Notes: generated by a model from the letters alone, not told the origin. DNA of 64,000 bases from Mucilaginibacter sp. PPCGB 2223 (GCF_001705515.1 NZ_MDJS01000005.1:341492-405491), one strand, 5' to 3'. Positions 17,434-26,659 are shown, counted from the stretch's first letter. Numbers and translations: made by a program.

Positions 17434-18423
17434 ATGAAAATACCTTTTGAAGAACTAAAAGCCGAATTTTTGCGCGTGCTCCTTAAGCAAAATTTTGAGC
17501 CGCAAAAAGCGGAGCAATGTGCTGCCATATTTGCCGAGAACAGCCGCGACGGCGTTTATACCCACGGTTTAAACCGCTTCCCTACTTTTGTCGACTATAT
17601 CAAACAAGGGCTTATCGACAGTTATGCCCAGCCAACTTTAGAAAAAACTTTCGGACTGATCGAACAATGGAACGGCAACCTGGCGCCGGGTATGCTTAAC
17701 GCCAGGTTTTGTACCGAGCGCGCAGTTGCACTGGCCAAAGAACATGGCATGGGCTGTGTGGCCATCCGCAATACCAACCACTGGATGCGCGGCGGCACCT
17801 ACGGGTGGCAGGCGGCCGAGGCAGGCTGCATCGGCATACATTTTACCAATACGATAGCGCTGGTGCCACCCTGGGGCGGCATCGACCCGCGTTTGGGCAA
17901 CAACCCGCTGGTGATAGCCGTACCGCGGGCCGAAGGGCATATTGTACTGGATATGGCCATGTCGCAATACTCGATGGGCAAGCTGATGCAATACCAGGGC
18001 AATAACGAAGAGCTGCCTTTGCCCGGAGGGTACGACGAAGCCGGTGAGTTGAGCACCGATCCCGGCGCCATCATCAGATCAAAACGCTTGTTGCCTGTCG
18101 GCTTCTGGAAGGGCTCGGGTTTAGCCTTAATGCTCGATTTGCTGGTGACGATTTTAAGTCAGGGTAAATCGACTGCGCGGATCACCGAAAGCACGGTAGA
18201 ATCGGGCGTGGGGCAGGTGTTTATCTGCATTAAAGACCCTGATAAGGAAACGACCTCCCGGTTGACTGAACAGATACTGGAATTTACAAAAACAAGTCGC
18301 CCGGATACCGAAGGCGGTATCATAGCTTATCCCGGCGAGAACACCTTGAGAACGCGTATCCGGAATTTAAAGGAAGGTATCCCCGTAAGGGAAGACATCT
18401 GGAATAAAGTAAGGGCAATGTGA
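17434..18423 (+). CDS. dlgD: 3-dehydro-L-gulonate 2-dehydrogenase (Ldh2 family)
   Basis: A 329-residue NAD(P)-dependent oxidoreductase of the malate/L-lactate dehydrogenase (YlbC/YiaK) family. YTHGLNRFPTFVDYI, AIRNTNHWMRGGTYGW, DPRLGNNPLVIAVPR and LPVGFWKGSGLALMLD agree closely with DlgD as I know it, which interconverts 2,3-diketo-L-gulonate and 3-dehydro-L-gulonate. I chose the ATG at 17434 over the TTG at 17398 because family members begin MKIPFEELK. The stop overlaps a possible ATG of the GH8 gene (TGATG), suggesting co-expression. Confidence 0.9.
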   Translation: MKIPFEELKAEFLRVLLKQNFEPQKAEQCAAIFAENSRDGVYTHGLNRFPTFVDYIKQGLIDSYAQPTLEKTFGLIEQWNGNLAPGMLNARFCTERAVALAKEHGMGCVAIRNTNHWMRGGTYGWQAAEAGCIGIHFTNTIALVPPWGGIDPRLGNNPLVIAVPRAEGHIVLDMAMSQYSMGKLMQYQGNNEELPLPGGYDEAGELSTDPGAIIRSKRLLPVGFWKGSGLALMLDLLVTILSQGKSTARITESTVESGVGQVFICIKDPDKETTSRLTEQILEFTKTSRPDTEGGIIAYPGENTLRTRIRNLKEGIPVREDIWNKVRAM

Positions 18424-18476
18424 TGGTGGAACCGGGAAAGTCACAGGGAGGCGGTGCAAGCGATCAGTATGATGGG

Positions 18477-19712
18477 ATGCCAAAACAAGTTCGACATGAT
18501 TTGTTGATTTTATTCGGGTTGATCTTCGCTGCGTTGACGTCCTTTGCCCAAAACACAGTAAGGCCATTTCCGCAGCATGTCAAATATGTTACGGGTGTGA
18601 TCAAACCCAGCCATGTTTCGCAACAGCAAATGGATAAAACGGTAGGTGCTTTTTATACCCGGTGGAAGGAGCGCTATATCAACACAGGCTGCGATAAGGG
18701 CCAGGATTATATCTGGTTCGAAAAGCCCGGCAATAAACAATGCGTAAGCGAAGGGCAGGGATACGGGATGCTCATTGTGGCATTAATGGCCGGTTACGAT
18801 AGATCGGCGAAAGCCGCATTTGACGGCTTGTACCGGTATTACAAAGCTCACCCCAGCAAACGCAGTAAATACCTGATGGCCTGGGCGCAAAGTAACAGTT
18901 GTACAGACCTGGATGGCAGCAGCGCTACCGATGGCGATATGGACATTGCCTTTTCGCTGCTGCTGGCAAACGCGCAATGGGGCAGCAAAGGGCAGATCAA
19001 TTACCTGCAGGAGGCGCGCAGCATGATTGCGGCCATTATGCAGCAGGAAATTAACCCCCAAACGTATACCATCTTACTAAGCAATGCCGTGGAGCACGAT
19101 AGCGGTGATTACTTCGACACCCGCGCTTCCGATTTTATGCCCGCACATTTTAAAGCTTTTAAAAAAGCTACCGCTGATGCGCGCTGGGATAAAGTAACAG
19201 ATAACACCTACCGGCTGTTTGAGGATATGGCTGGCAGATACAGCCCGGAAGCTGGATTAGTGCCCGATTTCATCAGCCACCTCAACAAAAAACCAGTGCC
19301 TGCCAAACCACGTTTCTTAGAGTCGGTTTACGACGGCGCATACAATTACAATGCCTGCCGGGTGCCCTGGCGTGTGGGCACGGATGCTGTTTTATATGGC
19401 GATAAACGCGCGCTGGCAATGTCGGCAAAGATCAACGCCTGGATACGGCAAACCACAGGCGGCAACCCGGATAACATCTCAGCCGGCTATACCCTTGCCG
19501 GGAACGATATTAAAGGCCGGTATTTTGAAGCGATGAGCTTTATTGCCCCTTTTGCCGTTTCGGCTATGGCGGAGGATAAAAACCAGGTCTGGCTCAATAA
19601 ACTGTGGGATTATATCAACAAGTTCGATCTGGATGATTTTGATTATTACGATAACAGTATTAAAATGATCGGTTTGCTGATCATCTCCGGCAATTACTGG
19701 CCGGCCAATTAA
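18477..19712 (+). CDS. GH8 family glycoside hydrolase, secreted
   Basis: A 411-residue endo-acting hydrolase of family 8, which includes endoglucanases, xylanases and chitosanases. Readable motifs are VSEGQGYGM (with the general-acid Glu) and ATDGDMDIAFSLLLA. The N-terminus MPKQVRHDLLILFGLIFAALTSFAQ is a signal peptide, so I start at 18477; an in-frame ATG at 18423 overlapping the dlgD stop would hide it behind 18 extra residues. The neighbouring dlgD suggests a role in sugar use, but the polymer cannot be told. Confidence 0.9.
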   Translation: MPKQVRHDLLILFGLIFAALTSFAQNTVRPFPQHVKYVTGVIKPSHVSQQQMDKTVGAFYTRWKERYINTGCDKGQDYIWFEKPGNKQCVSEGQGYGMLIVALMAGYDRSAKAAFDGLYRYYKAHPSKRSKYLMAWAQSNSCTDLDGSSATDGDMDIAFSLLLANAQWGSKGQINYLQEARSMIAAIMQQEINPQTYTILLSNAVEHDSGDYFDTRASDFMPAHFKAFKKATADARWDKVTDNTYRLFEDMAGRYSPEAGLVPDFISHLNKKPVPAKPRFLESVYDGAYNYNACRVPWRVGTDAVLYGDKRALAMSAKINAWIRQTTGGNPDNISAGYTLAGNDIKGRYFEAMSFIAPFAVSAMAEDKNQVWLNKLWDYINKFDLDDFDYYDNSIKMIGLLIISGNYWPAN

Positions 19713-19771
19713 TCTTTTCGCAAAATACACCGTCAAACCATATTAACAATCAACCTGCTGTTTTATAGGTC

Positions 19772-19803
19772 TTTGGTTAATTGTAAAATGTTTGTTATAT
19801 TTG
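19772..19803 (+). promoter_or_regulatory. Promoter of the small zinc-ribbon gene
   Basis: TTTG at 19772-19775 and TATATTTG at 19796-19803 with a 20-base spacer are a good match to the Bacteroidota consensus. The ATG follows 39 bases later, which supports that gene being real. Confidence 0.65.
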
Positions 19804-19842
19804 GTCTGCCTAATTATTTATTGATTAAACGTACAGCATGTT

Positions 19843-20052
19843 ATGGTTGATGTTTCAGCTATTTCCCCCGGTGATACACCCGATCTCCCGAAAAGGAAAA
19901 AATTGTTTTGCCCTCATTGCCACGAGCGGTTAGAGTACCGCATATCGCGTGGAGTTTTAGTTAAATTATTTTTATTTTGGTGGCCATCTAAGCGTTTTCG
20001 GTGTTTTAATTGCATGCGCACCACTTATGTGTGGGACCGGCCTTCGTTATAA
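19843..20052 (+). CDS. Small zinc-ribbon-like hypothetical protein
   Basis: A 69-residue protein with two CxxC pairs, CPHC (residues 23-26) and CFNC (about 54-57), suggesting a treble-clef or ribbon metal site. A hydrophobic stretch VLVKLFLFWW lies between them. A promoter-like sequence sits upstream. The last six bases overlap the end of the convergent pseudouridine synthase gene. No function can be named. Confidence 0.65.
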   Translation: MVDVSAISPGDTPDLPKRKKLFCPHCHERLEYRISRGVLVKLFLFWWPSKRFRCFNCMRTTYVWDRPSL

Positions 20053-20793
20053 AAGCGCTTCAAATTTTTCCCAGAAACCGTCTTTAGGCAAAGGCGCATA
20101 GATGACGATCGGCTCCTTTTTAATGGGATGTATAAAACTAATCTTGCGCGAATGCAGGCAGATACTTTTTTTGAGGCTGCCGCGCGGGTAACCGTACTTA
20201 TTATCGCCAACGATGGGGCAGTTCAAAGTCGAAAGCTGAACCCTGATCTGGTGCGGGCGGCCAGTTATCGGATCAACCTCTATTAAATAGTAACCATTCA
20301 GTTCGCCAATGAGCTTATAATTCAATTCGGACCGTAAACTGCCCGGAACTTCTTTATTGTGGGCGGTTGTTACATTTTTCTGCGGGTTTTTAACCAGCCA
20401 GTGTACCAGGTTACCTTCGGGCGGCTGGGGGCGGTTACGCACCACGGCCAGGTAAGTTTTATGCACCTCGCGCACTTTAAATAAAGCATTCATCCGCTCG
20501 AGCGCCTTGCTGGTTTTGGCAAACATGATGAGCCCGCTCACCGGCCGGTCAATCCGGTGTATCACGCCTAAAAAAGCCCCGTTAGGTTTATTGTATTTTT
20601 TTGCGAGATAGGTCTTTACCTTTTCATCGAGCGGCTCGTCGCCGGTATCATCAACCTGTACAATATCGCCCGCCCGCTTGTTGATGGCGATGAGGTGGTT
20701 ATCCTCGTACAGCACATCGGCATCGGTGATGGCCCCCTCTAAATCTCCCCCTGTAGGGGAGACTTTAAATTTCTTATGGTTAAACTCGCTCAC
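20047..20793 (-). CDS. RluA-family pseudouridine synthase
   Basis: A 248-residue enzyme converting uridine to pseudouridine in rRNA or tRNA. The catalytic motif is HRIDRPVSGLIMFAKTSKA (Asp in HRID), and GRPHQIRVQL is the second conserved motif. Most relatives start around DVLYEDNHLIAINK; here an extra 25 residues or so precede it, and part of that (PTGGDLEGAI) is read from a dispersed repeat at 20731-20765. The true start may be an alternative codon inside this region, such as the GTG of DVLYEDN. Confidence 0.88.
   Translation of the reverse strand: MSEFNHKKFKVSPTGGDLEGAITDADVLYEDNHLIAINKRAGDIVQVDDTGDEPLDEKVKTYLAKKYNKPNGAFLGVIHRIDRPVSGLIMFAKTSKALERMNALFKVREVHKTYLAVVRNRPQPPEGNLVHWLVKNPQKNVTTAHNKEVPGSLRSELNYKLIGELNGYYLIEVDPITGRPHQIRVQLSTLNCPIVGDNKYGYPRGSLKKSICLHSRKISFIHPIKKEPIVIYAPLPKDGFWEKFEALL
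20731..20765. repeat. Dispersed GGCCCCCTCTAAATCTCCCC element, inside coding sequence
   Basis: This 35-base unit is repeated in opposite orientation at 20808-20842. Here it is read in frame as the N-terminal extension of the pseudouridine synthase. Confidence 0.75.
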
Positions 20794-20807
20794 TATTTAT
20801 TCTTTTT

Positions 20808-20842
20808 AAGTCCTCCCTTCCGGGGAGGATTTAGGAGGGGCC
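20808..20842. repeat. Inverted copy of the GGCCCC..AAATC..GGGGAG element
   Basis: The reverse complement aligns with 20731-20765 over its full length with a few mismatches. It lies in the panB-pseudouridine synthase spacer and ends at the panB stop codon. The related CCCCTTCC...CTCCC block at 43861-43945 may belong to the same class. Confidence 0.75.
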
Positions 20843-21657
20843 TAATACTGTTCCTTCTCGTTCGGGAAATCGTTCGATTTTACATCGCCGATATAGCTTT
20901 TAATCGCCTCGTTCATGATATCGTACAGGTTTGCGTACTGGCGTAAAAACCTCGGGCGGAAGCCTTTGTTCAGGCCGAGCATATCGTGTATCACCAATAC
21001 CTGCCCATCGCAATGCCTGCCGGCGCCAATGCCGATGGTGGGTATGCTCAGGCTTTGGCTCACTTCCTGGGCCAGTTTAGCGGGTATCTTTTCGAGTACG
21101 ATACCGAAGCAGCCTAATTCCTGCAACGTAATGGCGTCTTCGCGCAGTTTTTGAGCTTCGGCTTCTTCCTTGGCCCTGACGGTGTAGGTACCAAATTTAT
21201 AGATGGATTGCGGCGTTAAGCCCAAATGCCCCATTACCGGGATACCGGCAGCCAAAATACGGCTGATAGATTCGGCAATTTCTTTACCGCCTTCCATTTT
21301 AACTGCGTGAGCCCCCGACTCTTTCATGATGCGGATAGCCGAGTTTAAGGCTTCCTTCGAGTTGCCCTGGTACGAGCCAAAAGGCAGGTCGACCACCACC
21401 AGCGAACGCTTGATGGCCCGAACCACCGATGAGGCATGGTAGATCATCTGGTCGAGCGTGATAGGCAGTGTGGTTTCGTGGCCGGCCATCACGTTTGAGG
21501 CCGAATCGCCGACCAGGATCACATCGATGCCCGCGTCATCAACAATGGTAGCCATCGAGTAATCATATGAGGTAAGCATGGCGATCTTTTCGCCGCGCTG
21601 CTTCATCTCCTGCAGGGTGTTGGTCGTTATCCGTTTAACTTCTTTGTGTACCGACAT
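20842..21657 (-). CDS. panB: 3-methyl-2-oxobutanoate hydroxymethyltransferase
   Basis: A 271-residue ketopantoate hydroxymethyltransferase, which adds a hydroxymethyl from methylene-THF to 2-oxoisovalerate in pantothenate/CoA synthesis. Motifs: MLTSYDYSMATIVDDAGID, ILVGDSASNVMAGH, LVVVDLPFGSYQ and GIVLEKIPAKLA (catalytic Glu). Length is normal. It lies upstream of the pseudouridine synthase on the same strand. Confidence 0.97.
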   Translation of the reverse strand: MSVHKEVKRITTNTLQEMKQRGEKIAMLTSYDYSMATIVDDAGIDVILVGDSASNVMAGHETTLPITLDQMIYHASSVVRAIKRSLVVVDLPFGSYQGNSKEALNSAIRIMKESGAHAVKMEGGKEIAESISRILAAGIPVMGHLGLTPQSIYKFGTYTVRAKEEAEAQKLREDAITLQELGCFGIVLEKIPAKLAQEVSQSLSIPTIGIGAGRHCDGQVLVIHDMLGLNKGFRPRFLRQYANLYDIMNEAIKSYIGDVKSNDFPNEKEQY

Positions 21658-21691
21658 GGTGTTGGTGTTTGAGACGGCAAAGTTGAGAATT

Positions 21692-21773
21692 ATTTCGGAT
21701 TTCGGATGTGGGATTTCGGATTTGATGGGATTTTGACATTCTAAATCAACAAATTCATTCCGAAATCCGAAAT
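21692..21773. repeat. 15-base inverted repeat ATTTCGGATTTCGGA
   Basis: Perfect arms at 21692-21706 and 21759-21773 lie between the divergent panB and carA genes, with a third partial ATTTCGGAT at 21713-21721. It could form a cruciform or be another dispersed repeat. Confidence 0.65.
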
Positions 21774-21780
21774 AAAACCC

Positions 21781-21788
21781 TACATTTG
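21781..21788 (+). promoter_or_regulatory. Putative -7 box of carA
   Basis: TACATTTG matches TAnnTTTG and lies 103 bases before the carA ATG, leaving a leader of about 95 bases. No clear -33 element. Confidence 0.45.
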
Positions 21789-21891
21789 CGGCCGTGAATC
21801 CAGAAGTTTCAAACTTCCTATCTCCAGATAAGTTCGCAGTACCGGATACCTGCCTGACCCACTTTTTTTCAAACTTTAATTTTCTTTCGCG

Positions 21892-22989
21892 ATGAGCATT
21901 GCTAAACTACCTGCCATATTGTTACTTGCCGACGGGACCGTATTTTACGGTAAAGCGGCCGGAAAGATTGGCACCACTACCGGCGAGATCTGTTTTAATA
22001 CCGGCATGACGGGTTACCAGGAAATTTTTACCGATCCGTCATACTTCGGCCAGATTATGGTGACCACTAATGCCCATATCGGCAATTATGGCATCAATAG
22101 CGAAGAGGTTGAATCGAACAAGATACAGATAGCCGGTTTGGTTTGTAAAAACTATAACGTGGCTTATAGCCGTAAGCAGGCTACCGAATCGATACAGGAT
22201 TATTTTACCGAGCAGAATATCGTATCAATATCCGATATCGATACCCGCCAGCTGGTGCGCCACATCCGCGATAAGGGTGCGATGAACGCGATCATCTCGT
22301 CGGAAACTTTAGATATCGAAGAACTGAAAAAGAAACTGGCCGAAGTACCGTCGATGGATGGCCTGGAGCTATCGTCGCAGGTATCAACCACCGAGGTTTA
22401 CAACTTTGGCGACGAGAACGCGGCACACCGTTTGGCTGTTTTGGACCTGGGTGTTAAAAAGAATATATTACGCAACTTTGACGACAGGGATGTTTATGCG
22501 CAGGTTTTCCCGGCAAAAACCACCTTTAAAGAAATGGAAGCGTTCAACCCCGATGGCTACTTCATATCCAACGGCCCCGGCGATCCATCAGCAATGCCTT
22601 ACGCTGTAGAAACCGTTAAAGAGATATTAGCTTCCGATAAACCAATGTTCGGCATTTGTTTGGGCCACCAGCTTTTGGCTCTGGCTAACGATATCCCGAC
22701 TAAAAAAATGTTTAACGGCCACCGCGGTTTGAACCACCCGGTTAAAAACGTGATCAAAAACCACTGTGAGGTTACCTCGCAAAATCATGGCTTTGGCGTG
22801 GTTCCAGAGGCGGTAAGAGCGTCTGACAAAGTAGAGATCACCCACGTTAACCTGAACGATCAGTCGATAGAAGGTATCCGGGTAAAAGGCAAAAAGGCAT
22901 TTTCGGTACAGTACCACCCCGAATCATCGCCCGGCCCGCACGATTCGCGCTACCTGTTCGATGATTTTATCGAAATGATGAAGAAGTAA
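21892..22989 (+). CDS. carA: Carbamoyl-phosphate synthase small subunit
   Basis: A 365-residue glutaminase subunit that supplies ammonia to CarB for arginine and pyrimidine synthesis. The class I amidotransferase Cys is in MFGICLGHQLLAL, and the His/Glu pair in QYHPESSPGPHDS; the N-terminal domain has FNTGMTGYQEIFTDPSY. Length is normal. carB is not in the window, so the two subunits are unlinked here. A PAS-domain gene converges with a 1-base gap. Confidence 0.97.
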   Translation: MSIAKLPAILLLADGTVFYGKAAGKIGTTTGEICFNTGMTGYQEIFTDPSYFGQIMVTTNAHIGNYGINSEEVESNKIQIAGLVCKNYNVAYSRKQATESIQDYFTEQNIVSISDIDTRQLVRHIRDKGAMNAIISSETLDIEELKKKLAEVPSMDGLELSSQVSTTEVYNFGDENAAHRLAVLDLGVKKNILRNFDDRDVYAQVFPAKTTFKEMEAFNPDGYFISNGPGDPSAMPYAVETVKEILASDKPMFGICLGHQLLALANDIPTKKMFNGHRGLNHPVKNVIKNHCEVTSQNHGFGVVPEAVRASDKVEITHVNLNDQSIEGIRVKGKKAFSVQYHPESSPGPHDSRYLFDDFIEMMKK

Positions 22990-22990
22990 A

Positions 22991-23863
22991 TCAATACAAA
23001 AGCCCTGCACTTACCGGGTTTTTTGGTTTCAAGTCGGGCGTTTCGTGGTAAACGCCCTGGTTGATCTGTTCGTTGATCTCGTACACCATGATATCCAGCT
23101 CTGATGCCGATATTTCGATATAGTTGATACAGAGCTCTCTTTCGCTTGCATCGTCGCTTATCCGTATCACGTTCAATAATCCTAAAATCGACGCCAGCGG
23201 CCTGCGCACATTGTGTGATTGCGCCCAGGATATTTCGCGCAGCAGGTTGTTCTGGCGCAACAGCTCGGTATTGGCTTGCTGTAACCGTTCTTCGGTAAGC
23301 AAACGCTGGGTTACATCTTCGGCGGCGATCATGACATGCTGCTCGTTATTGGTATGCGTAAGGTGCGAGGTGATATGTGCAAAAATGTCGGATCCGTCTT
23401 TACGCCTGTGCCGCCATACCCCGAAATTTTTGTAATCGGGTTTTTCAAGGCGATCCGATACGGCTTCCATCACTTTGCCGGCATCTTCAGGCGGGCGGAT
23501 ATCAAGGATGCTCATATTGTAAAATTCTTCCTTGCTGTACCCGTATTTTAACACGGCGGCATCGTTTACGGCAATAAACAGCAATGTTTCGCGGTCGTAT
23601 ATCCACATGGGTATTGGATTATCGTCAAAATAGGTGCGATACTGTTTTTCGCTTAAGCGCAAACGTTTATAGTACCGTTGTATCAGCCGGTAAAGTATAA
23701 AGCAGGTGATCAGCACAAACAGCAGGGCGCTGACAGTACCCATACACAGCAAGGGTACATCTTTAGAGGAATGGATCTGATAAAACAAAGCATCGCTTAT
23801 CGCTATCCACGATACACCGGCAAGGCCGTACATCAGCACAATCCGGAATGCGACGGGCCTCAT
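22991..23863 (-). CDS. Membrane PAS protein with histidine-kinase DHp motif but no ATPase domain
   Basis: A 290-residue protein: two N-terminal membrane segments (about 5-25 and 35-60), a PAS domain (about 80-200, MWIYDRETLLFIAVNDAAVLKYGYSKEEF), then ISWAQSHNVRRPLASILGLLNVI, which resembles the H-box of HisKA proteins. The product ends about 75 residues later with no HATPase domain, so it cannot phosphorylate by itself. It may signal by dimerisation, serve as a phosphotransfer substrate, or be a truncated kinase. No partner is adjacent. Confidence 0.8.
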   Translation of the reverse strand: MRPVAFRIVLMYGLAGVSWIAISDALFYQIHSSKDVPLLCMGTVSALLFVLITCFILYRLIQRYYKRLRLSEKQYRTYFDDNPIPMWIYDRETLLFIAVNDAAVLKYGYSKEEFYNMSILDIRPPEDAGKVMEAVSDRLEKPDYKNFGVWRHRRKDGSDIFAHITSHLTHTNNEQHVMIAAEDVTQRLLTEERLQQANTELLRQNNLLREISWAQSHNVRRPLASILGLLNVIRISDDASERELCINYIEISASELDIMVYEINEQINQGVYHETPDLKPKNPVSAGLLY

Positions 23864-24000
23864 TTAAGCTTTGGTAGATAATTAAACACGGGGTGTTAAG
23901 ATAGAATTAATTCGCAATAAAACCAGGTTGTTTTTGCAATTATAATAAATTATAGTTTTAAGAAAATCACCAGGCTTTTTGAACAAGTACAGGAACCGGT

Positions 24001-24036
24001 AAAAACAAAGGGCCCCTGCCCAACCGGCAGAAGCCC
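24001..24036 (-). terminator. Terminator of the outer-membrane protein gene
   Basis: Read on the minus strand, GGGCTTCTGCC pairs imperfectly with GGCAGGGGCCC around a 5-base loop, followed by TTTGTTTTT. It lies 23 bases after the stop of the gene ending at 24060. Confidence 0.8.
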
Positions 24037-24059
24037 TTCAAACTATCAATCAAAAAAAC

Positions 24060-24665
24060 TTAGGGTATTTTAAAGCCCAAACCTATTTGCCATACCTGGT
24101 TACGGTATCGCGGGGTTTGTGTGGTGCCGTCAACATTATCCTGCTGCAGGTCTAACGTATAACGGGCACGCAGATCGACATTGCTGCTCAGGTCGATGCT
24201 TAAGCCAAGAACGCCATCGATAATGCTTTTGCGGAAACGGTTAGCATCGTCTTCGTAATGTTGTTGTACGATGGTTGAAAAGCCGTTACTGTAAGTATTG
24301 GTTGTCGACATGAGGAACGATACCTGCGGGCCGATAATGATGCCGAAGCCCGGAGCGAGTTTCAGTTTGGCGAGCAAAGGCGCATCGATAAAATTAGTGC
24401 GCTGGGTAAACTCGCCCGAGGTAGTCTGCGCTTTATAACCTTTGGTATCATACAAAATCTCAGGATCGAAGGACAAGGGGCCGATCAGGTGGATATCCAT
24501 GGTAACGCCCGCATTAAAGCCCGTTTTATAACTGGTGGTAAAATTCGGATCGTCGGTTTTAATGATGTTAGAGAAATTTGCACCGCCCGCGACACCAAAT
24601 TTGATCTGTGCGTTAACTGCACCTGCGAATAACAGGCCCGCAGCAAAAAATATCAGTTTTTTCAT
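24060..24665 (-). CDS. Outer-membrane beta-barrel (PorT-like) protein
   Basis: A 201-residue protein with signal peptide MKKLIFFAAGLLFAGAVNAQ. The mature part starts IKFGVAGGANFSNI, the usual opening of the PorT/outer-membrane beta-barrel family, and contains alternating amphipathic strands ending in IGLGFKIP, with a terminal aromatic-poor strand. About eight strands are likely. Role unknown. Confidence 0.85.
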   Translation of the reverse strand: MKKLIFFAAGLLFAGAVNAQIKFGVAGGANFSNIIKTDDPNFTTSYKTGFNAGVTMDIHLIGPLSFDPEILYDTKGYKAQTTSGEFTQRTNFIDAPLLAKLKLAPGFGIIIGPQVSFLMSTTNTYSNGFSTIVQQHYEDDANRFRKSIIDGVLGLSIDLSSNVDLRARYTLDLQQDNVDGTTQTPRYRNQVWQIGLGFKIP

Positions 24666-24925
24666 TTTTGTTTTTCGTTGTTATTGTGACGGTATTGAAA
24701 TAAATATGCCAATTACCGGCACCCATAATCATTTAGATACGTTATGGGCTGATTTTGCGGGATTTGCACCATAAAGACATGAGTAAAACGCATCAAATAC
24801 CCGGTTACAAAGCACACCCTTGTGTATAGTTTTCTGTACAATTTTGGCCTGCGCCCGACTTATTGCCTGTTAAATCGATAACCTTTTGGTAGCTGAATTA
24901 CCGGCTTATTTGATAGTTTTGTTTT

Positions 24926-26659
24926 ATGATCATCTGCAAAAAAACATTTAAACCAGCTCTTATCATTTTGCTCTGCATCAGCTACCAGATAGCAACTGCC
25001 CAAAAACAAAGCTTTGTACATTCGCTCGATCAGCAGAACCATTGGGTCGACTCGGTTTTTAAAAGGCTTAGTAAAAAACAAAAAATAGCGCAGTTGTTTA
25101 TGGTGCGGGTTTACAGCAGCCAAACCCAGGCTTTCGACGATTCGATAGCCCATCTGATCAAAAAGGAAAAGATAGGCGGTATTGTTTTTTTCCAGGGCGG
25201 GCCGGTGCGGCAGGCGCAGTTTACCAATCGTTACCAAAAAATAAGCAAAGTGCCTTTGTTGATTTCGATCGACGGCGAATGGGGCCTGGGAATGAGGCTG
25301 GATAGCACCATATCCTACCCCTACCAAATGACGTTGGGCGCTGTACAGGATAATACCTTGTTGTTTAAGATGGGGCAATTTGTAGCGCGCGATTTTAAAC
25401 GACTGGGCCTGCAAATGAACTTCGGGCCGGATATGGACGTGAACAACAATCCCAACAACCCGGTTATCGGTTTCCGCTCGTTCGGCGATAACAAATACAA
25501 TGTTGCTGCAAAAGGCATAGCTTATATGCAGGGCATGCAGGATGGCGGCATACTGACTACAGCAAAACACTTCCCGGGCCATGGCGATACCGATGTGGAC
25601 TCGCATTACGACCTGCCGCAACTGCCTTTTACCCGTCAAAGGCTCGACTCGCTGGAAGAATATCCTTTCCGGGAAGCGATCAAAGCCGGATTGAGCGGCG
25701 TTATGGTGGCGCACATGAACATACCTGCATTGGATAGCACCCAACACCTGCCGTCGACCCTTTCGAAACCGATCATTACCGGGATATTGAAAGATTCGCT
25801 TGGGTTTAAAGGCCTGGTGGTTTCGGATGCGATGGGTATGAAAGGCGTGGTAAAATACTTCCCTAACGGCGAGGCTGATGTACGCGCGCTTATGGCGGGC
25901 ATGGATATACTCGAACTATCAGAGAATTCGAAACGGGCCATAAAAATGGTGAAGAGGGCTGTGCGTAAAAAACAGATCGATAAAGAAGAATTATTCGCCC
26001 GGGTAAAAAAGGTGCTCGCAGCCAAATACTGGGCCGGTTTAAACCATGTTGAACCTATCGAAACAAACAATTTGATAGCCGACCTGAACAAGCCCGACGC
26101 AAAAGCCCTTGTACAGCAGCTAACGGATTCGGCATTAACACAACTGACGAATAACCCGGGGCGACCGGCCATCGATTTTGGCAAAAAGACCGCATTGGTG
26201 AGCATCGGCCCGACCGATACCACGGTCTATCAGCGTGAGCTGCAAAAACAGTTTACCGATAGCAAGTTATTCTTCGTGGCTAAAAACACGAGCAATACTC
26301 CACCCTTAGATAGCTTATTGAGCCAGTTAAAAGGCTACGACCAGGTGATCATTGGTGTGCACGATACCCGCCTGCGCCCCGCTGCCAAGCTCGATTTTAG
26401 CAGCAACGTTAAACTGCTGGTTGCTGAACTGGCCGCACAGCCCAACAGCACCATCAGCGTATTTGCCAACCCGTATACCATTGCCGGTTTGCCGGGCATC
26501 GAAAAATGCGGCATGCTGCTGATGGGCTACCAAAAAAGCGATGAGATGCAGCGCTCGGCAGTGAAAGCTATTTGCGGGCAGTTAAAACCTGCGGGTAAAT
26601 TGCCGGTGAATGTAAGTGTGTTTTTTCCAAGCGGAACGGCACATGTTTATGATCAGTAA
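24926..26659 (+). CDS. Glycoside hydrolase family 3, beta-N-acetylhexosaminidase-like
   Basis: A 577-residue exported protein (signal peptide ending ISYQIATAQ). The GH3/NagZ signature TTAKHFPGHGDTDVDSHYDLPQ holds the catalytic His-Asp dyad, and VVSDAMGMKGV the nucleophile Asp. NagZ-type enzymes release N-acetylglucosamine from peptidoglycan fragments. Many Bacteroidota versions are fused to a beta-lactamase-like domain; this one is not. A TAGTTTTG box at 24914-24921 lies just upstream. Confidence 0.92.
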   Translation: MIICKKTFKPALIILLCISYQIATAQKQSFVHSLDQQNHWVDSVFKRLSKKQKIAQLFMVRVYSSQTQAFDDSIAHLIKKEKIGGIVFFQGGPVRQAQFTNRYQKISKVPLLISIDGEWGLGMRLDSTISYPYQMTLGAVQDNTLLFKMGQFVARDFKRLGLQMNFGPDMDVNNNPNNPVIGFRSFGDNKYNVAAKGIAYMQGMQDGGILTTAKHFPGHGDTDVDSHYDLPQLPFTRQRLDSLEEYPFREAIKAGLSGVMVAHMNIPALDSTQHLPSTLSKPIITGILKDSLGFKGLVVSDAMGMKGVVKYFPNGEADVRALMAGMDILELSENSKRAIKMVKRAVRKKQIDKEELFARVKKVLAAKYWAGLNHVEPIETNNLIADLNKPDAKALVQQLTDSALTQLTNNPGRPAIDFGKKTALVSIGPTDTTVYQRELQKQFTDSKLFFVAKNTSNTPPLDSLLSQLKGYDQVIIGVHDTRLRPAAKLDFSSNVKLLVAELAAQPNSTISVFANPYTIAGLPGIEKCGMLLMGYQKSDEMQRSAVKAICGQLKPAGKLPVNVSVFFPSGTAHVYDQ

